From Mycobacterium sp. URHD0025 (GTDB lineage: Bacteria > Actinomycetota > Actinomycetes > Mycobacteriales > Mycobacteriaceae), in NCBI RefSeq assembly GCF_000426065.1, contig NZ_AUEQ01000014.1, positions 124,001-188,000 on the forward strand: DNA of 64,000 nucleotides, read 5' to 3'. Of the stretch, positions 24,904 to 32,718 are shown piece after piece. The position numbers and the translations under genes are program-made. The notes beneath the pieces are model-generated. The model had not been told where the DNA came from and made no database searches. It saw only the letters and a list, made by a program, of their open reading frames with translations. Every line of letters begins with the position of its first letter. Position 1 is the first letter of the stretch.

Positions 24904-25821
24904 GTGCGCTACAGCATCACCTATCCGATGCACACTCACCCGTACCATCCGGATCTGGTGAGCGGCAGCGGAGTTGCGGCACTGGCGGCTGCGGCCGAGA
25001 CGGCGGGTTTCGCCGGCTTCGGGTTCACCGACCATCCCGCACCGTCACAACGGTGGCTCGATGCCGGTGGTCACGATGCGGTGGACCCGTTCGTGGCCAT
25101 GGCCTTCGCCGCGGCGCACACCACAACACTGCGCCTGGTGCCCAACATCGTGGTGTTGCCGTACCGAAATCCCTTTGTGGTTGCCAAATCCGGCGCCACT
25201 CTGGACGTGCTGTCGGGCGGGCGATTCACCCTGGCCGTCGGAGTCGGCTATCTCAAGCGGGAATTCGCTGCGCTCGGGGCGTCCTACGATGAGCGTGCCG
25301 AGCTGTTCGACGAGTCGCTCGCGGTAATCCGCGGCATCTGGACCACCGACGATTACACCTTCGAAGGCAAGCACTTCAATGCCAGGGGTATCACCGCGCA
25401 TCCCCGGCCGTCGTCGAGCCCTCATCCGCCGATCTGGATCGGCGGCAACACTTCTGCGGCACGGGCGCGGGTGGTCAATCACGGTGACGGCTGGTGCCCG
25501 TTCGCCGCGCCGGCGGGCTTGGCCAAGACCGCGGGGACGGCGGCGATCGACTCGCTGGACGCGTTGGCCGCCGGTATCGACGATCTGAGGGCCCGGTTGT
25601 CCGCGGCCGGTCGCGATCCGGACGGAATCGACATCGTGTTCAACAACTTCGAGGGCGGTGGCCCTGGTGACGACGACTTCGACGCCGAGGCGTATCTGGC
25701 CGGCGTGGACAAGCTTGCGGCGCTGGGGGTGACCTGGCTACATGTGACCCTTCCTGGCGACAGCCTGGCTCATGCGCTGGAGGCCACGGAGAAGTTCGGC
25801 AAAACGGTCATCGCCGCATAG
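24904..25821 (+). CDS. LLM-class F420-dependent oxidoreductase
   Basis: A 305-residue luciferase-like TIM-barrel protein starting at GTG 24904, 14 bases after the DUF1330 gene. TAGFAGFGFTDHP, LRLVPNIVVLPYRNPFVVAK, LDVLSGGRFTLAVGVGYLKREF and HPPIWIGGNT are the hallmark blocks. The mycobacterial members mostly use cofactor F420 rather than FMN. As the last gene of the P450 operon it may reduce or oxidise the hydroxylated product. A hairpin terminator follows at 25830-25890. Confidence 0.92.
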   Translation: MRYSITYPMHTHPYHPDLVSGSGVAALAAAAETAGFAGFGFTDHPAPSQRWLDAGGHDAVDPFVAMAFAAAHTTTLRLVPNIVVLPYRNPFVVAKSGATLDVLSGGRFTLAVGVGYLKREFAALGASYDERAELFDESLAVIRGIWTTDDYTFEGKHFNARGITAHPRPSSSPHPPIWIGGNTSAARARVVNHGDGWCPFAAPAGLAKTAGTAAIDSLDALAAGIDDLRARLSAAGRDPDGIDIVFNNFEGGGPGDDDFDAEAYLAGVDKLAALGVTWLHVTLPGDSLAHALEATEKFGKTVIAA

Positions 25822-25829
25822 CCTGCTCC

Positions 25830-25890
25830 GCCGATTTCGACACTGAGGTCGTGACTCTTCGCTCGAAGCGACCCAGGTGTCGAAAGCGGC
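25830..25890. terminator. Three-tiered hairpin between convergent genes
   Basis: A 14-base outer stem with one mismatch (25830-25843 with 25877-25890) encloses GGTCG/CGACC (25847-25851, 25869-25873) and CTTCG/CGAAG (25857-25861, 25864-25868). It sits between the stops of the LLM gene (+) and the hydrolase (-), so it can serve as a bidirectional terminator. No long T run is present. Confidence 0.65.
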
Positions 25891-25913
25891 GTAATGGTGC
25901 AGGGGGGTGCGAT

Positions 25914-26681
25914 TCAGGCTGGGGTGAGGGCCGACACCGGCGTCGTCGTCGTGGCGTGCACCAGCAACTGCGCCAGTTCCCGCGGACGGCTCAAGAATGG
26001 CGAGTGCGATGCGTCGATGGTCAACTGATCGACGCCGAGGCGTTGGGTGACGGTGTCGGCCAACCATCTCGGCATCGAACGGTCCTGAAGACAACGGATG
26101 AAACTGCGAGGCAGGTCTGCGGCCCAGAACTGCGGGACCGAAACCGGCGTCACCGTGGTGTCCCCGAATCGCTCGGGCCCCAGCCGGTCGAAAGCCCAAC
26201 GGGCAGTCGCCTCGTCGCAGTCATGGTAGAAGTAACGCCACGCCCCGTCGAAGTCGGCGAAATGCATCGCGCCTTCCTCGTCGAAACGCAGATAGCTCAG
26301 CATTTCCCCGACATCCGCATCGAAATCACCGTCGAGCGAATCGTCGGCCGAACGCATGGCCATCGCCTCGGGATACGTCCTGCCCTCCCGTGGCAGCGCC
26401 GCGGCCAGATAGACGATGTGGCCCACCAGTTCCGGGGCGGCATCGGCCGCGAGGGTGGCGTCGAATCCACCGCCCGAATGCCCTACCAGCACATCGCCGG
26501 GCTGCATCATCTCAAGGATGGCGGCGCGGCGGTTGGCCAGCGTTGACTCCTCGGCCAGCCGCACACCATGTCCGGGCAGGTCGACGGCGACGCCATCGTG
26601 ACCCAGACCTCGCAGTTCGGCAATGGTGTGCTCCCAGCACCACGCCGCGTGAAAACCACCGTGTACGAAGACGAATCGCAC
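25914..26681 (-). CDS. Alpha/beta hydrolase
   Basis: A 255-residue hydrolase. FVFVHGGFHAAWCWE is the oxyanion HGG strand, VGHSGGGFDAT contains the nucleophile Ser, and the catalytic His is likely in TIDASHSPFLSRP. Similar to the plant methylesterase/salicylate-binding protein type of small esterases. ATG 26681 lies only a few bases after the ferredoxin stop, so it is the third gene of a P450-ferredoxin-hydrolase unit. It could cleave an ester or lactone made by the P450. Confidence 0.9.
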   Translation of the reverse strand: MRFVFVHGGFHAAWCWEHTIAELRGLGHDGVAVDLPGHGVRLAEESTLANRRAAILEMMQPGDVLVGHSGGGFDATLAADAAPELVGHIVYLAAALPREGRTYPEAMAMRSADDSLDGDFDADVGEMLSYLRFDEEGAMHFADFDGAWRYFYHDCDEATARWAFDRLGPERFGDTTVTPVSVPQFWAADLPRSFIRCLQDRSMPRWLADTVTQRLGVDQLTIDASHSPFLSRPRELAQLLVHATTTTPVSALTPA

Positions 26682-26684
26682 AGG

Positions 26685-26885
26685 CTACTCGTCGGTGATC
26701 GAAATGGCCTGCCGTGGGCACTGACGCACCGCCTCGCGGACCAGCGCCTCGTTCTCGGGTGTCACATCCTCTTGCAGGATGTGTAGATAATCCTGATCGT
26801 CGAGGTCGAACACCTCGGGGGCGAGTCCCATGCAGACCGCGTTGCTCTCGCAGATCTCGAAGTCGACGTGAATCTTCTTTGCCAT
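26685..26885 (-). CDS. 3Fe-4S-type ferredoxin
   Basis: A 66-residue ferredoxin. The cluster ligands are Cys12, Cys18 and the Cys of QCPRQAI; the position normally Cys in 4Fe-4S clusters is Asn15 (CESNAVC). The start ATG overlaps the P450 stop by one base (TAATG), so it is the dedicated partner of the P450 at 26885-28087. Confidence 0.93.
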   Translation of the reverse strand: MAKKIHVDFEICESNAVCMGLAPEVFDLDDQDYLHILQEDVTPENEALVREAVRQCPRQAISITDE

Positions 26886-28087
26886 TAGCGCAGAACCCTC
26901 ACCGGCACATTGGAATAGCCCGCGACGTTCTGCATCTGAACGCGCTTCAGCTGATCCCATTTCACTTCGTAACGCGGCATGAAGTCGAGCAGCTTCTCGA
27001 TGGCGACGGTGCTCTCCATCCGGGCGAGCGCCGCCCCCAGACAACTGTGGATGCCGTAACCCAGGCCCAGGTTCTGCGCCTCGGTGCGATCACGGTCGAT
27101 GTCGAACGAGTCGGCGTCGGTGAACGCGTCGGGATCGCGGTTGGCCGCCGCGCTGATCAGAAACACCGCCTTGCCTGCCGGAATGGTGCCGCTGGGCACG
27201 TGGGCTTCCTTGAGGGTGTACCGCACGTTGTACTGCACCGGCCCCTCGTAGCGCAGCAATTCCTCCACAGCGGCCGGGACCTTGTCCCGGTCGTCGAGCA
27301 GTTTCTGCCACTGCTCAGGGTTGCGCGCGAACAACACCATCGCGGTGCCGACGAGTTTGGTCACGGTCTCGGCGCCCGCCCCGCCGAGCAGCGTGGCGAA
27401 CCCCGTGATCTCGATATCGTCGAGACGGCGCATCTGGCCGTCCTCGCCGGGGATCTCCGCGGCGATGAGCCGGCTGATCATGTCGTCCTGAGGGTTTTCG
27501 CGACGCTTCTGCACCAGCCCGTAGTAGTAGATGCCGGTGTCGATGTTGGCCTGCATCCCGGCCTCAGAGGTGACCATCTGTCCGGGCTCACGGGACAGGC
27601 TGGTGTCGATCCAGTGCCGGACCTGCTGGCGGTACTCGGGCTCGACGCCGGCCATGCGGGTGATCACCTCGACCGGGAACGGACCGGAAAAGTCTTGCAC
27701 CACATCGAATTCGTCGGAGTCGATCAACCGGAGGTGATGGTCGATCTGCTCGACGACGGTGTCCCGCTGAGACTGGATCATGCGTGGGGTGAACGCCTTG
27801 TTCAGCAGGCTGCGCATGTGCCGGTGATCGGGCGGGTCCATGAAGATGATGGACTTCTGCGGCGGCTCGTCGCTCTGCACCATGGCCAGATCGCAGCCGC
27901 GCGACGAGGAGAAGGCCTCATGGTCCTTCAACGCCGCCGCAACGTCCTCATGCCGGGTGAGGGCGTAGAAGTCCTGCTCCTCGCTGTAGAACAGCGGGGC
28001 CTCCTCGCGCATCTGCCGGTACATGTCGAACGGGTTGTTGAAGAACTCCTCGGAGAACGGATCGAAAACCACCTGGGCCTTGGTCAT
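26885..28087 (-). CDS. Cytochrome P450
   Basis: A 400-residue P450 starting at ATG 28087 behind GGAGGAGC. I-helix GAGAET (236-241), ExxR Glu276/Arg279, Cys349 in LGYGIHSCLG. The Phe that normally begins the haem signature, seven residues before Cys, is Leu342, which may alter redox potential. Residues DDMISRLIAAEIPGEDGQMR are typical of actinobacterial steroid/terpenoid P450s. An in-frame ATG at 28135 is not favoured. Confidence 0.95.
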   Translation of the reverse strand: MTKAQVVFDPFSEEFFNNPFDMYRQMREEAPLFYSEEQDFYALTRHEDVAAALKDHEAFSSSRGCDLAMVQSDEPPQKSIIFMDPPDHRHMRSLLNKAFTPRMIQSQRDTVVEQIDHHLRLIDSDEFDVVQDFSGPFPVEVITRMAGVEPEYRQQVRHWIDTSLSREPGQMVTSEAGMQANIDTGIYYYGLVQKRRENPQDDMISRLIAAEIPGEDGQMRRLDDIEITGFATLLGGAGAETVTKLVGTAMVLFARNPEQWQKLLDDRDKVPAAVEELLRYEGPVQYNVRYTLKEAHVPSGTIPAGKAVFLISAAANRDPDAFTDADSFDIDRDRTEAQNLGLGYGIHSCLGAALARMESTVAIEKLLDFMPRYEVKWDQLKRVQMQNVAGYSNVPVRVLR

Positions 28088-28134
28088 TGGCGGGCTCCTC
28101 CTTCGCGGCGGGCTGGGCCGGAAGTGTTGTGACA

Positions 28135-28162
28135 CGTTACGGGAAACTGTGGAACTGTAACG
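28135..28162. promoter_or_regulatory. Inverted repeat upstream of the P450
   Basis: CGTTAC (28135-28140) and GTAACG (28157-28162) form perfect arms 16 bases apart, 48 bases before the minus-strand P450 start. ACTGT and ACAGT a few bases further out make a second overlapping repeat. Position fits an operator. The remainder of 28088-28235 shows no gene. Confidence 0.4.
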
Positions 28163-28235
28163 CTAACAGTAGTCCGTTTGAGATCGTTTGAAAAGCGCGA
28201 AATGCGTGCTGATCAGGTCAGGATGTCCAGCGGGA

Positions 28236-29024
28236 TCACTGGAGCGCGGCGTCGAGTAGACCCTCGAGTCGGCCGAGGTCACTGTCCAGTTCAGAGGCTG
28301 TTCTGCGGACGACGGCCACGTCCTTGCCGATGAACTCACCGACCCGCGCGATGAAGGCGTCCGCCGAACCGGTGGCGGCGATCCCGCCGAGCGCCCGGCT
28401 TGCGGCGCTGCCGTGGGTGAGCGCGGTCAGCAACGTGGTCTCGTCGATACCGAGCCGATCGCCCAGCCGGACACCTTCGGCCACCGCGCCGATCTGCGCG
28501 GCGAACAATGCGTTGTTGACCAGCTTCACCCGCTGCCCGGCTCCGACCGGACCGACGTGCAACATCGGATCGGCGTACGAGGTGATCACTTCGCGGGCGC
28601 GGGCCACCGCATCGTCATCGCCTCCCGCGAACACCGTGACGGTCCCGGCCGCGATGTCGTGCGGTCCGCCGCTGACCGGAGCGTCGACGACCGCGATGCC
28701 GCGTGCCGCCCCCCGCTCGGCGAGCGCCTCAGCGGTGCGGGGGCTGCCCGTGGTGTGCAGCACGAGCACCGAACCCTCCGGCATCTCGTCGATCAGCTTC
28801 GGGCAGAGATCGCGCACCTGCTCGTCGGTGAACACGCACACGATCGTCACGTCGGCGCCTGCGACGGCAGCGCTCGCGGAATCCACCGGCTCTGCACCGA
28901 GTTCGGCCAATGCGGCGCGCTTTTCATCGTCGCGCCCCAGCGACCGAACCTGGTGTCCGGCCTCTGTCAGGCGACGGACCATCGGCGCGCCCATCCGGCC
29001 GGCCCCGATGAAACCTACGCGCAT
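28236..29024 (-). CDS. HIBADH-family NAD(P)-dependent dehydrogenase
   Basis: A 262-residue member of the 3-hydroxyisobutyrate/6-phosphogluconate dehydrogenase family. VGFIGAGRMGAPMVRRL is the Rossmann turn, VDAPVSGGPHDIAAGT the substrate motif, and the catalytic Lys sits in GAGQRVKLVNNALFAA. ATG 29024 overlaps the upstream paralogue's stop. Slightly short at the C-terminus compared with the family's roughly 290. The two tandem enzymes probably arose by duplication but have diverged well. Confidence 0.92.
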   Translation of the reverse strand: MRVGFIGAGRMGAPMVRRLTEAGHQVRSLGRDDEKRAALAELGAEPVDSASAAVAGADVTIVCVFTDEQVRDLCPKLIDEMPEGSVLVLHTTGSPRTAEALAERGAARGIAVVDAPVSGGPHDIAAGTVTVFAGGDDDAVARAREVITSYADPMLHVGPVGAGQRVKLVNNALFAAQIGAVAEGVRLGDRLGIDETTLLTALTHGSAASRALGGIAATGSADAFIARVGEFIGKDVAVVRRTASELDSDLGRLEGLLDAALQ

Positions 29025-29842
29025 CAGCGGGGATGGTTCATGATGGCCAGGGCATTGTCGGCGGCATCAAACACTGCCCCCTGTGGGGCGGAGGCGTCGT
29101 CGGCGAGGCTGGCCGCGTGCCGGCAGTCCTTCTGCAGCAGCGCACCGGCGATCGGGGCCAGGTTTTCCAGAGTCCCGCCGAACATCGCGATGCTGTTGAG
29201 CGCCTTGCTCGTAGCCGAACCGCGCGTGATCACCTCGCACAATGCCTGCCGCGGAACCCCCAGCGCCTCACCGAGTTCCAGCGCACTCATGGCGGCCCCC
29301 AGATTGGCGCTGAACAGCAGGTTGTTCAGGATCTTGGCGACCTGGCCGGCGCCGACGCCACCAAGGTGCACGATCGGGTCGGCGTACGTGGCGAACACGG
29401 GACGCACCCGCTCGACGACCTCCTCGTCACCGCCGACCATCACCAGCAGCGTTCCGGCCGAGGCAGCGGGCTCACCACCGCTCACCGGCGCGTCGACAAG
29501 CGAAACGCCCTGGGCAGCAGCCTTTTCTGCGAGCTCTCGGCAGGTGTCCGGGTGCACTGTCGAGTGGATGGCGATGATGCTGCCCGGGGCTAGCCCGGCC
29601 AGCACACCGGTCTCACCGTCGAGCACCTGGCGGACGTCGTCGTCACCGACCACACACAGGCAGACCAGGTCGCTTGCAGCGGCCAGTTCGGCGGGGGAGC
29701 CGGCGGTCTTGGCCCCGGTATCGGCGAAGGGTTCCAAGGATGCCGGCCGCCGCGCCCACAAGGTGGTCTCGAAGCCGCCCTCGACAATGCGCCGGGCCAT
29801 CGGCGCCCCCTGGCTACCCAGCCCGATAAATCCGACTCGCAT
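29024..29842 (-). CDS. HIBADH-family NAD(P)-dependent dehydrogenase
   Basis: A 272-residue paralogue of the gene downstream. VGFIGLGSQGAPMARRI carries a Ser-Gln in place of the usual Arg-Met or Asn-Met after GLG. VDAPVSGGEPAASAGTL and GAGQVAKILNNLLFSANLG hold the substrate and catalytic Lys motifs. ATG 29842 overlaps the hydrolase stop (TGATG). Members oxidise beta-hydroxyacids; two copies suggest two related hydroxyacids or stereoisomers. Confidence 0.92.
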   Translation of the reverse strand: MRVGFIGLGSQGAPMARRIVEGGFETTLWARRPASLEPFADTGAKTAGSPAELAAASDLVCLCVVGDDDVRQVLDGETGVLAGLAPGSIIAIHSTVHPDTCRELAEKAAAQGVSLVDAPVSGGEPAASAGTLLVMVGGDEEVVERVRPVFATYADPIVHLGGVGAGQVAKILNNLLFSANLGAAMSALELGEALGVPRQALCEVITRGSATSKALNSIAMFGGTLENLAPIAGALLQKDCRHAASLADDASAPQGAVFDAADNALAIMNHPR

Positions 29843-30732
29843 CAACGTGCCTCCACTTCCACTTCGGTTTCCACAGCGCCTTTCACGGGCCCGAGGCCGC
29901 GGCCGGCCACACACTCATCGGCGAACGACAGCACCGACCGGTGATAACCGGCAGCGGTCAGCCCCACACTGAGGTTGTGGCCGCTGTCGGCGAGTTCACC
30001 GGTCTGCACCCGCGGTGAGGCGGTGAACATCGCCGCGATCCCTGCCAGTGCCTCGGGATCTGACTCCCAGACGTTCTCGAACTCGCCGGCGAGGAACTGC
30101 ACGGGAACCTTCGTCTGTCCTGCCAGCTCCGGAAAGTCCTGTCGCGACCAGCTTTTGATGACGTCGCCCTCGTATGCCGTGCCGCCTGCGGACAATCCCG
30201 CGCCGATCACATCGGAGGGGTAGAGCCGGGCGGGCTCCCACAACAGCTCGCGCAGGCCGCGTGGCCGGTTCACCGGTGACGCGTCTTTGAGCAGCTGCTG
30301 TGCGGCCGGGTGATAGCGGCGGCCGGTGCCGGCCAGTGACACGCCGAGCACCTCCGGGCGCGCCACGGCCAGGTGCAAGGCCAGCTCACAGCCCATCGAA
30401 TGGCCCAGTAGGAACAGGTCCGCCGAACCGGCGATGCGCTCGACCGCGCCGAACGCCAGTGCGACCCGCTGCTCGGCGCGTGCCATGGCGTCCGGGTAGG
30501 CCGCCGACGCGCCATAGCCGGGACGATCCAGCGCGATCGCGGTGTACCCGTGGTCGACCGCGCTGCGCAGCAACGACAATTCCGGGTGACCGGGACAGTC
30601 GAAGTACGCCGACGTGGTGGCCCCTCCGTGCAGCGCGACCACAACTGCGCGGGGGTCGGGGGACTCCGCGACCAACGCCGACATCGGGACGCCGTCGACC
30701 ATCACCACTCTGGGGTGCGGAGCCGTACTCAT
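29842..30732 (-). CDS. Alpha/beta hydrolase
   Basis: A 296-residue serine hydrolase. VVVALHGGATTSAYF gives the oxyanion loop, IALDRPGYGAS the strand 4 turn, LLGHSMGCELAL the nucleophile elbow, and the catalytic His is likely in LADSGHNLSVGL. It starts at ATG 30732, 14 bases after the DUF35-thiolase gene and in the same unit. Substrate unknown; a thioester or ester product of the aldolase step is one option. Confidence 0.9.
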   Translation of the reverse strand: MSTAPHPRVVMVDGVPMSALVAESPDPRAVVVALHGGATTSAYFDCPGHPELSLLRSAVDHGYTAIALDRPGYGASAAYPDAMARAEQRVALAFGAVERIAGSADLFLLGHSMGCELALHLAVARPEVLGVSLAGTGRRYHPAAQQLLKDASPVNRPRGLRELLWEPARLYPSDVIGAGLSAGGTAYEGDVIKSWSRQDFPELAGQTKVPVQFLAGEFENVWESDPEALAGIAAMFTASPRVQTGELADSGHNLSVGLTAAGYHRSVLSFADECVAGRGLGPVKGAVETEVEVEAR

Positions 30733-30746
30733 CGGGTGCGCATGGT

Positions 30747-32402
30747 TCAGTCGTCCCTGCGCATCAGCAGCACACCGCTCGGTGTCAGACCTCCACTGCT
30801 GGCCACCGCCACGCGAGCGTCCTTGACCTGGCGTTCGCCGGCCTCACCGCGCAGCTGGGTGACGGCCTCGTGGATCAGGCCCATCCCGTGAGTGCGGCCG
30901 TGCGAGAGCTGCCCGCCGTGGGTGTTGAGCGGGATGACGCCGTCACGGGCGATGTTGTGACCGCCGTCGAGGAAGTCCTTGGCTTCGCCTATTCCGCAGA
31001 AGCCGAGCCCCTCCAGCCACGACAGACAGTTGAAGCTGAACCCGTCATACAACTCGGCGACATCGACATCGCTGGGGCGCAACGACGTTCGCGACCACAT
31101 GTGTGCGCTTTGGCCAAGTACCTGCGGCTCGTGGGTGAGCGTGGTCTGGTCCCAGTCGAGCCGCTCGACGATCTGGGTACCGACGGCCTCGAACAGGATC
31201 GGTGGTTTGGGCAGATCGCGGGCCACGTCGACGGCCGAGACGATGACGGCCACCGCGCCGTCACACGGAACGTCGCAGTCGTAGAGGCCGAACGGAGTCG
31301 TGATCATGCGGGCCGACAGGTAGTCGTCCATGGTCATCGGATCGCGGTAGATGGCTGTCGGGTTCAGCGCGGCATTGGCCCGCTGGTTCAGTGCGATCCA
31401 GCCCAGTGTCTCCCGGGTGGTGCCGTACCTGTCGAAGTGCCGACCGGCATTTTGAGCCAGCGTATGTGCCGCCGAGGTGGATCCGAACGGCTGTTGCCAG
31501 CTGTTGGTGCGGCCGCCCATCGGAGGGGACATCTTGCCCTCCTTGACCAGCTGGCCGAATGTCGCCTCCCACAGGGTGCGGAAGCACAGCACATGGCGGG
31601 CCATCCCGGTGGCGACGGCCATCATGGCCGCGATCACCGAGCCGCCGGGACCGAACGTGTCCATGCCGCCGTTGATCCACGTCGGCCGCAGCCCGAGTGC
31701 ACCTTCGAGCGCGCTCACGCCGCCTTCGCCCATGCCGGCGATGTCGAGGCCCGGATAGGTGGACAGGCCGTCGATGTCGTCGAACGTCAAACCTGCATCG
31801 GCGACGGCTTTTTCGGCGGCCTCGATGGTCAGTGACAGCGGCGGCACCATCAATCGCCGGCCGATGGTGGACATCCCGATGCCGGTGATGGCCGAGTGGT
31901 CCTCGAACTTCTCCTTGGTCAGCATCGGCCGGACGTACTTGCCGACATCCTGAGGTGCGATCGGTTCGGCAACTGGCGGGGTGGAGGTGGTGTCCGTCGA
32001 CGGCTTGAACACCGGCAGCCAGACGTCCTCGATGTGTTGGAACGCGACCTCCACCGGCATGCCGAGTTTGAGGTCCTCGGATTCGCAGTCGACGATGTTG
32101 GTCGTCAGCCGGACCCGGGGATCCTCGGCGATGGCCACTTCGGCCACCACGTACGGCGGCGGGAGATCGGGAAATCCGAACCGGTGGTTGACCGTGAACC
32201 CGGCCAGTGATGCGCGCCCGGATACGTCGCGCACGCCCATGTTGTGGCTGCGGCAGTAGCGGCAGACCGGCTGGGGCGGATGGATGAGTGCGCTGCAGTC
32301 TCGGCACTCCTGGATTCGCAGCACCCCATCGGCGCCCGCGGTCCAGAAGTACTCGTTGAGCGCGGTGACCGTCGGGAGCGGACGCCCCGGTATCTCTGAC
32401 AA
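30747..32402 (-). CDS. DUF35 zinc-ribbon/OB-fold protein fused to SCP2-type thiolase (aldolase-like)
   Basis: A 551-residue fusion. Residues 1-130 are a DUF35 domain: zinc ribbon Cys33, Cys36, Cys47, Cys50, then an OB fold (GFTVNHRFGFPDLPPPYVVA). From about 165 a lipid-transfer-protein thiolase follows (SAITGIGMSTIGRR, AELYDGFSFNCLSWLEGLGF, LNTHGGQLSHGRTHG). Where degradative thiolases have the nucleophilic Cys, this has MDTFGPGGSV, so it cannot act as a thiolase. In steroid side-chain degradation, Cys-less Ltp2 pairs with the separate DUF35 of ChsH2 as a retro-aldolase. This gene carries both on one chain, so aldol cleavage of a beta-hydroxyacyl-CoA is the likely job. Confidence 0.9.
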   Translation of the reverse strand: MSEIPGRPLPTVTALNEYFWTAGADGVLRIQECRDCSALIHPPQPVCRYCRSHNMGVRDVSGRASLAGFTVNHRFGFPDLPPPYVVAEVAIAEDPRVRLTTNIVDCESEDLKLGMPVEVAFQHIEDVWLPVFKPSTDTTSTPPVAEPIAPQDVGKYVRPMLTKEKFEDHSAITGIGMSTIGRRLMVPPLSLTIEAAEKAVADAGLTFDDIDGLSTYPGLDIAGMGEGGVSALEGALGLRPTWINGGMDTFGPGGSVIAAMMAVATGMARHVLCFRTLWEATFGQLVKEGKMSPPMGGRTNSWQQPFGSTSAAHTLAQNAGRHFDRYGTTRETLGWIALNQRANAALNPTAIYRDPMTMDDYLSARMITTPFGLYDCDVPCDGAVAVIVSAVDVARDLPKPPILFEAVGTQIVERLDWDQTTLTHEPQVLGQSAHMWSRTSLRPSDVDVAELYDGFSFNCLSWLEGLGFCGIGEAKDFLDGGHNIARDGVIPLNTHGGQLSHGRTHGMGLIHEAVTQLRGEAGERQVKDARVAVASSGGLTPSGVLLMRRDD

Positions 32403-32413
32403 CTCGACTCCGG

Positions 32414-32452
32414 TGGTAAGCGAATTATTCTGTGCGGAGAATCACGTTACCA
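32414..32452. promoter_or_regulatory. Nested inverted repeats upstream of the DUF35-thiolase gene
   Basis: TGGTAA (32414-32419) pairs with TTACCA (32447-32452), and inside it ATTCT (32426-32430) pairs with AGAAT (32438-32442). GAGAATCACGTTACC (32437-32451) is also a weaker match to the GAGAAy-N3-rTTCTC motif. It lies 12-50 bases before the minus-strand start codon. Confidence 0.4.
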
Positions 32453-32496
32453 GTTTCCGGGATGGGTGATCCAGCACCTTGAGGTCGGAGGCGGGC

Positions 32497-32718
32497 TCAA
32501 CCCGCCTCGCGCTGCGCCCGGCTGTCCTTCAACTCGATGATCGCGTGCACCGGGCAGTCCAAGAGGGCGCGCCGCACGGCTTCCTCATCGGCCGCAGGGA
32601 TGTTGCCGTCACCGTGAAGTGAGGCGTAACCCCAGTCGTCCAGCGGGAAATACTCGGGAGCGTGCTTGGTGCACAACCCGAAGCCATCGCACAATGTGCG
32701 ATCAAGCTTGACCTTCAT
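32497..32718 (-). CDS. 3Fe-4S-type ferredoxin
   Basis: A 73-residue ferredoxin whose cluster motif is Cys10-D-G-Phe13-G-L-Cys16, with the third ligand in LDCPVHAI. Phe at the variable position is unlike the His and Asn of the other three in this window. Its ATG (32718) overlaps the stop of the NuoF-like gene by four bases, so its natural electron donor is probably that flavoprotein rather than a neighbouring P450. Confidence 0.92.
   Translation of the reverse strand: MKVKLDRTLCDGFGLCTKHAPEYFPLDDWGYASLHGDGNIPAADEEAVRRALLDCPVHAIIELKDSRAQREAG

Noticed and set aside
26714..28132. 472-codon open frame on the plus strand
   Set aside because: Antisense of the P450-ferredoxin pair, which carries the haem and cluster motifs.
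28236..29842. Possible frameshifted single gene
   Set aside because: Each HIBADH gene has its own Rossmann turn, catalytic Lys and start codon, so they are tandem paralogues, not a broken gene.
28413..29972. 519-codon open frame on the plus strand
   Set aside because: Covers the two HIBADH genes, which are clearly real on the minus strand.
30300..31835. 511-codon open frame on the plus strand
   Set aside because: Antisense to the hydrolase and DUF35-thiolase genes; Pro/Arg/Gly-rich start with no ribosome site.
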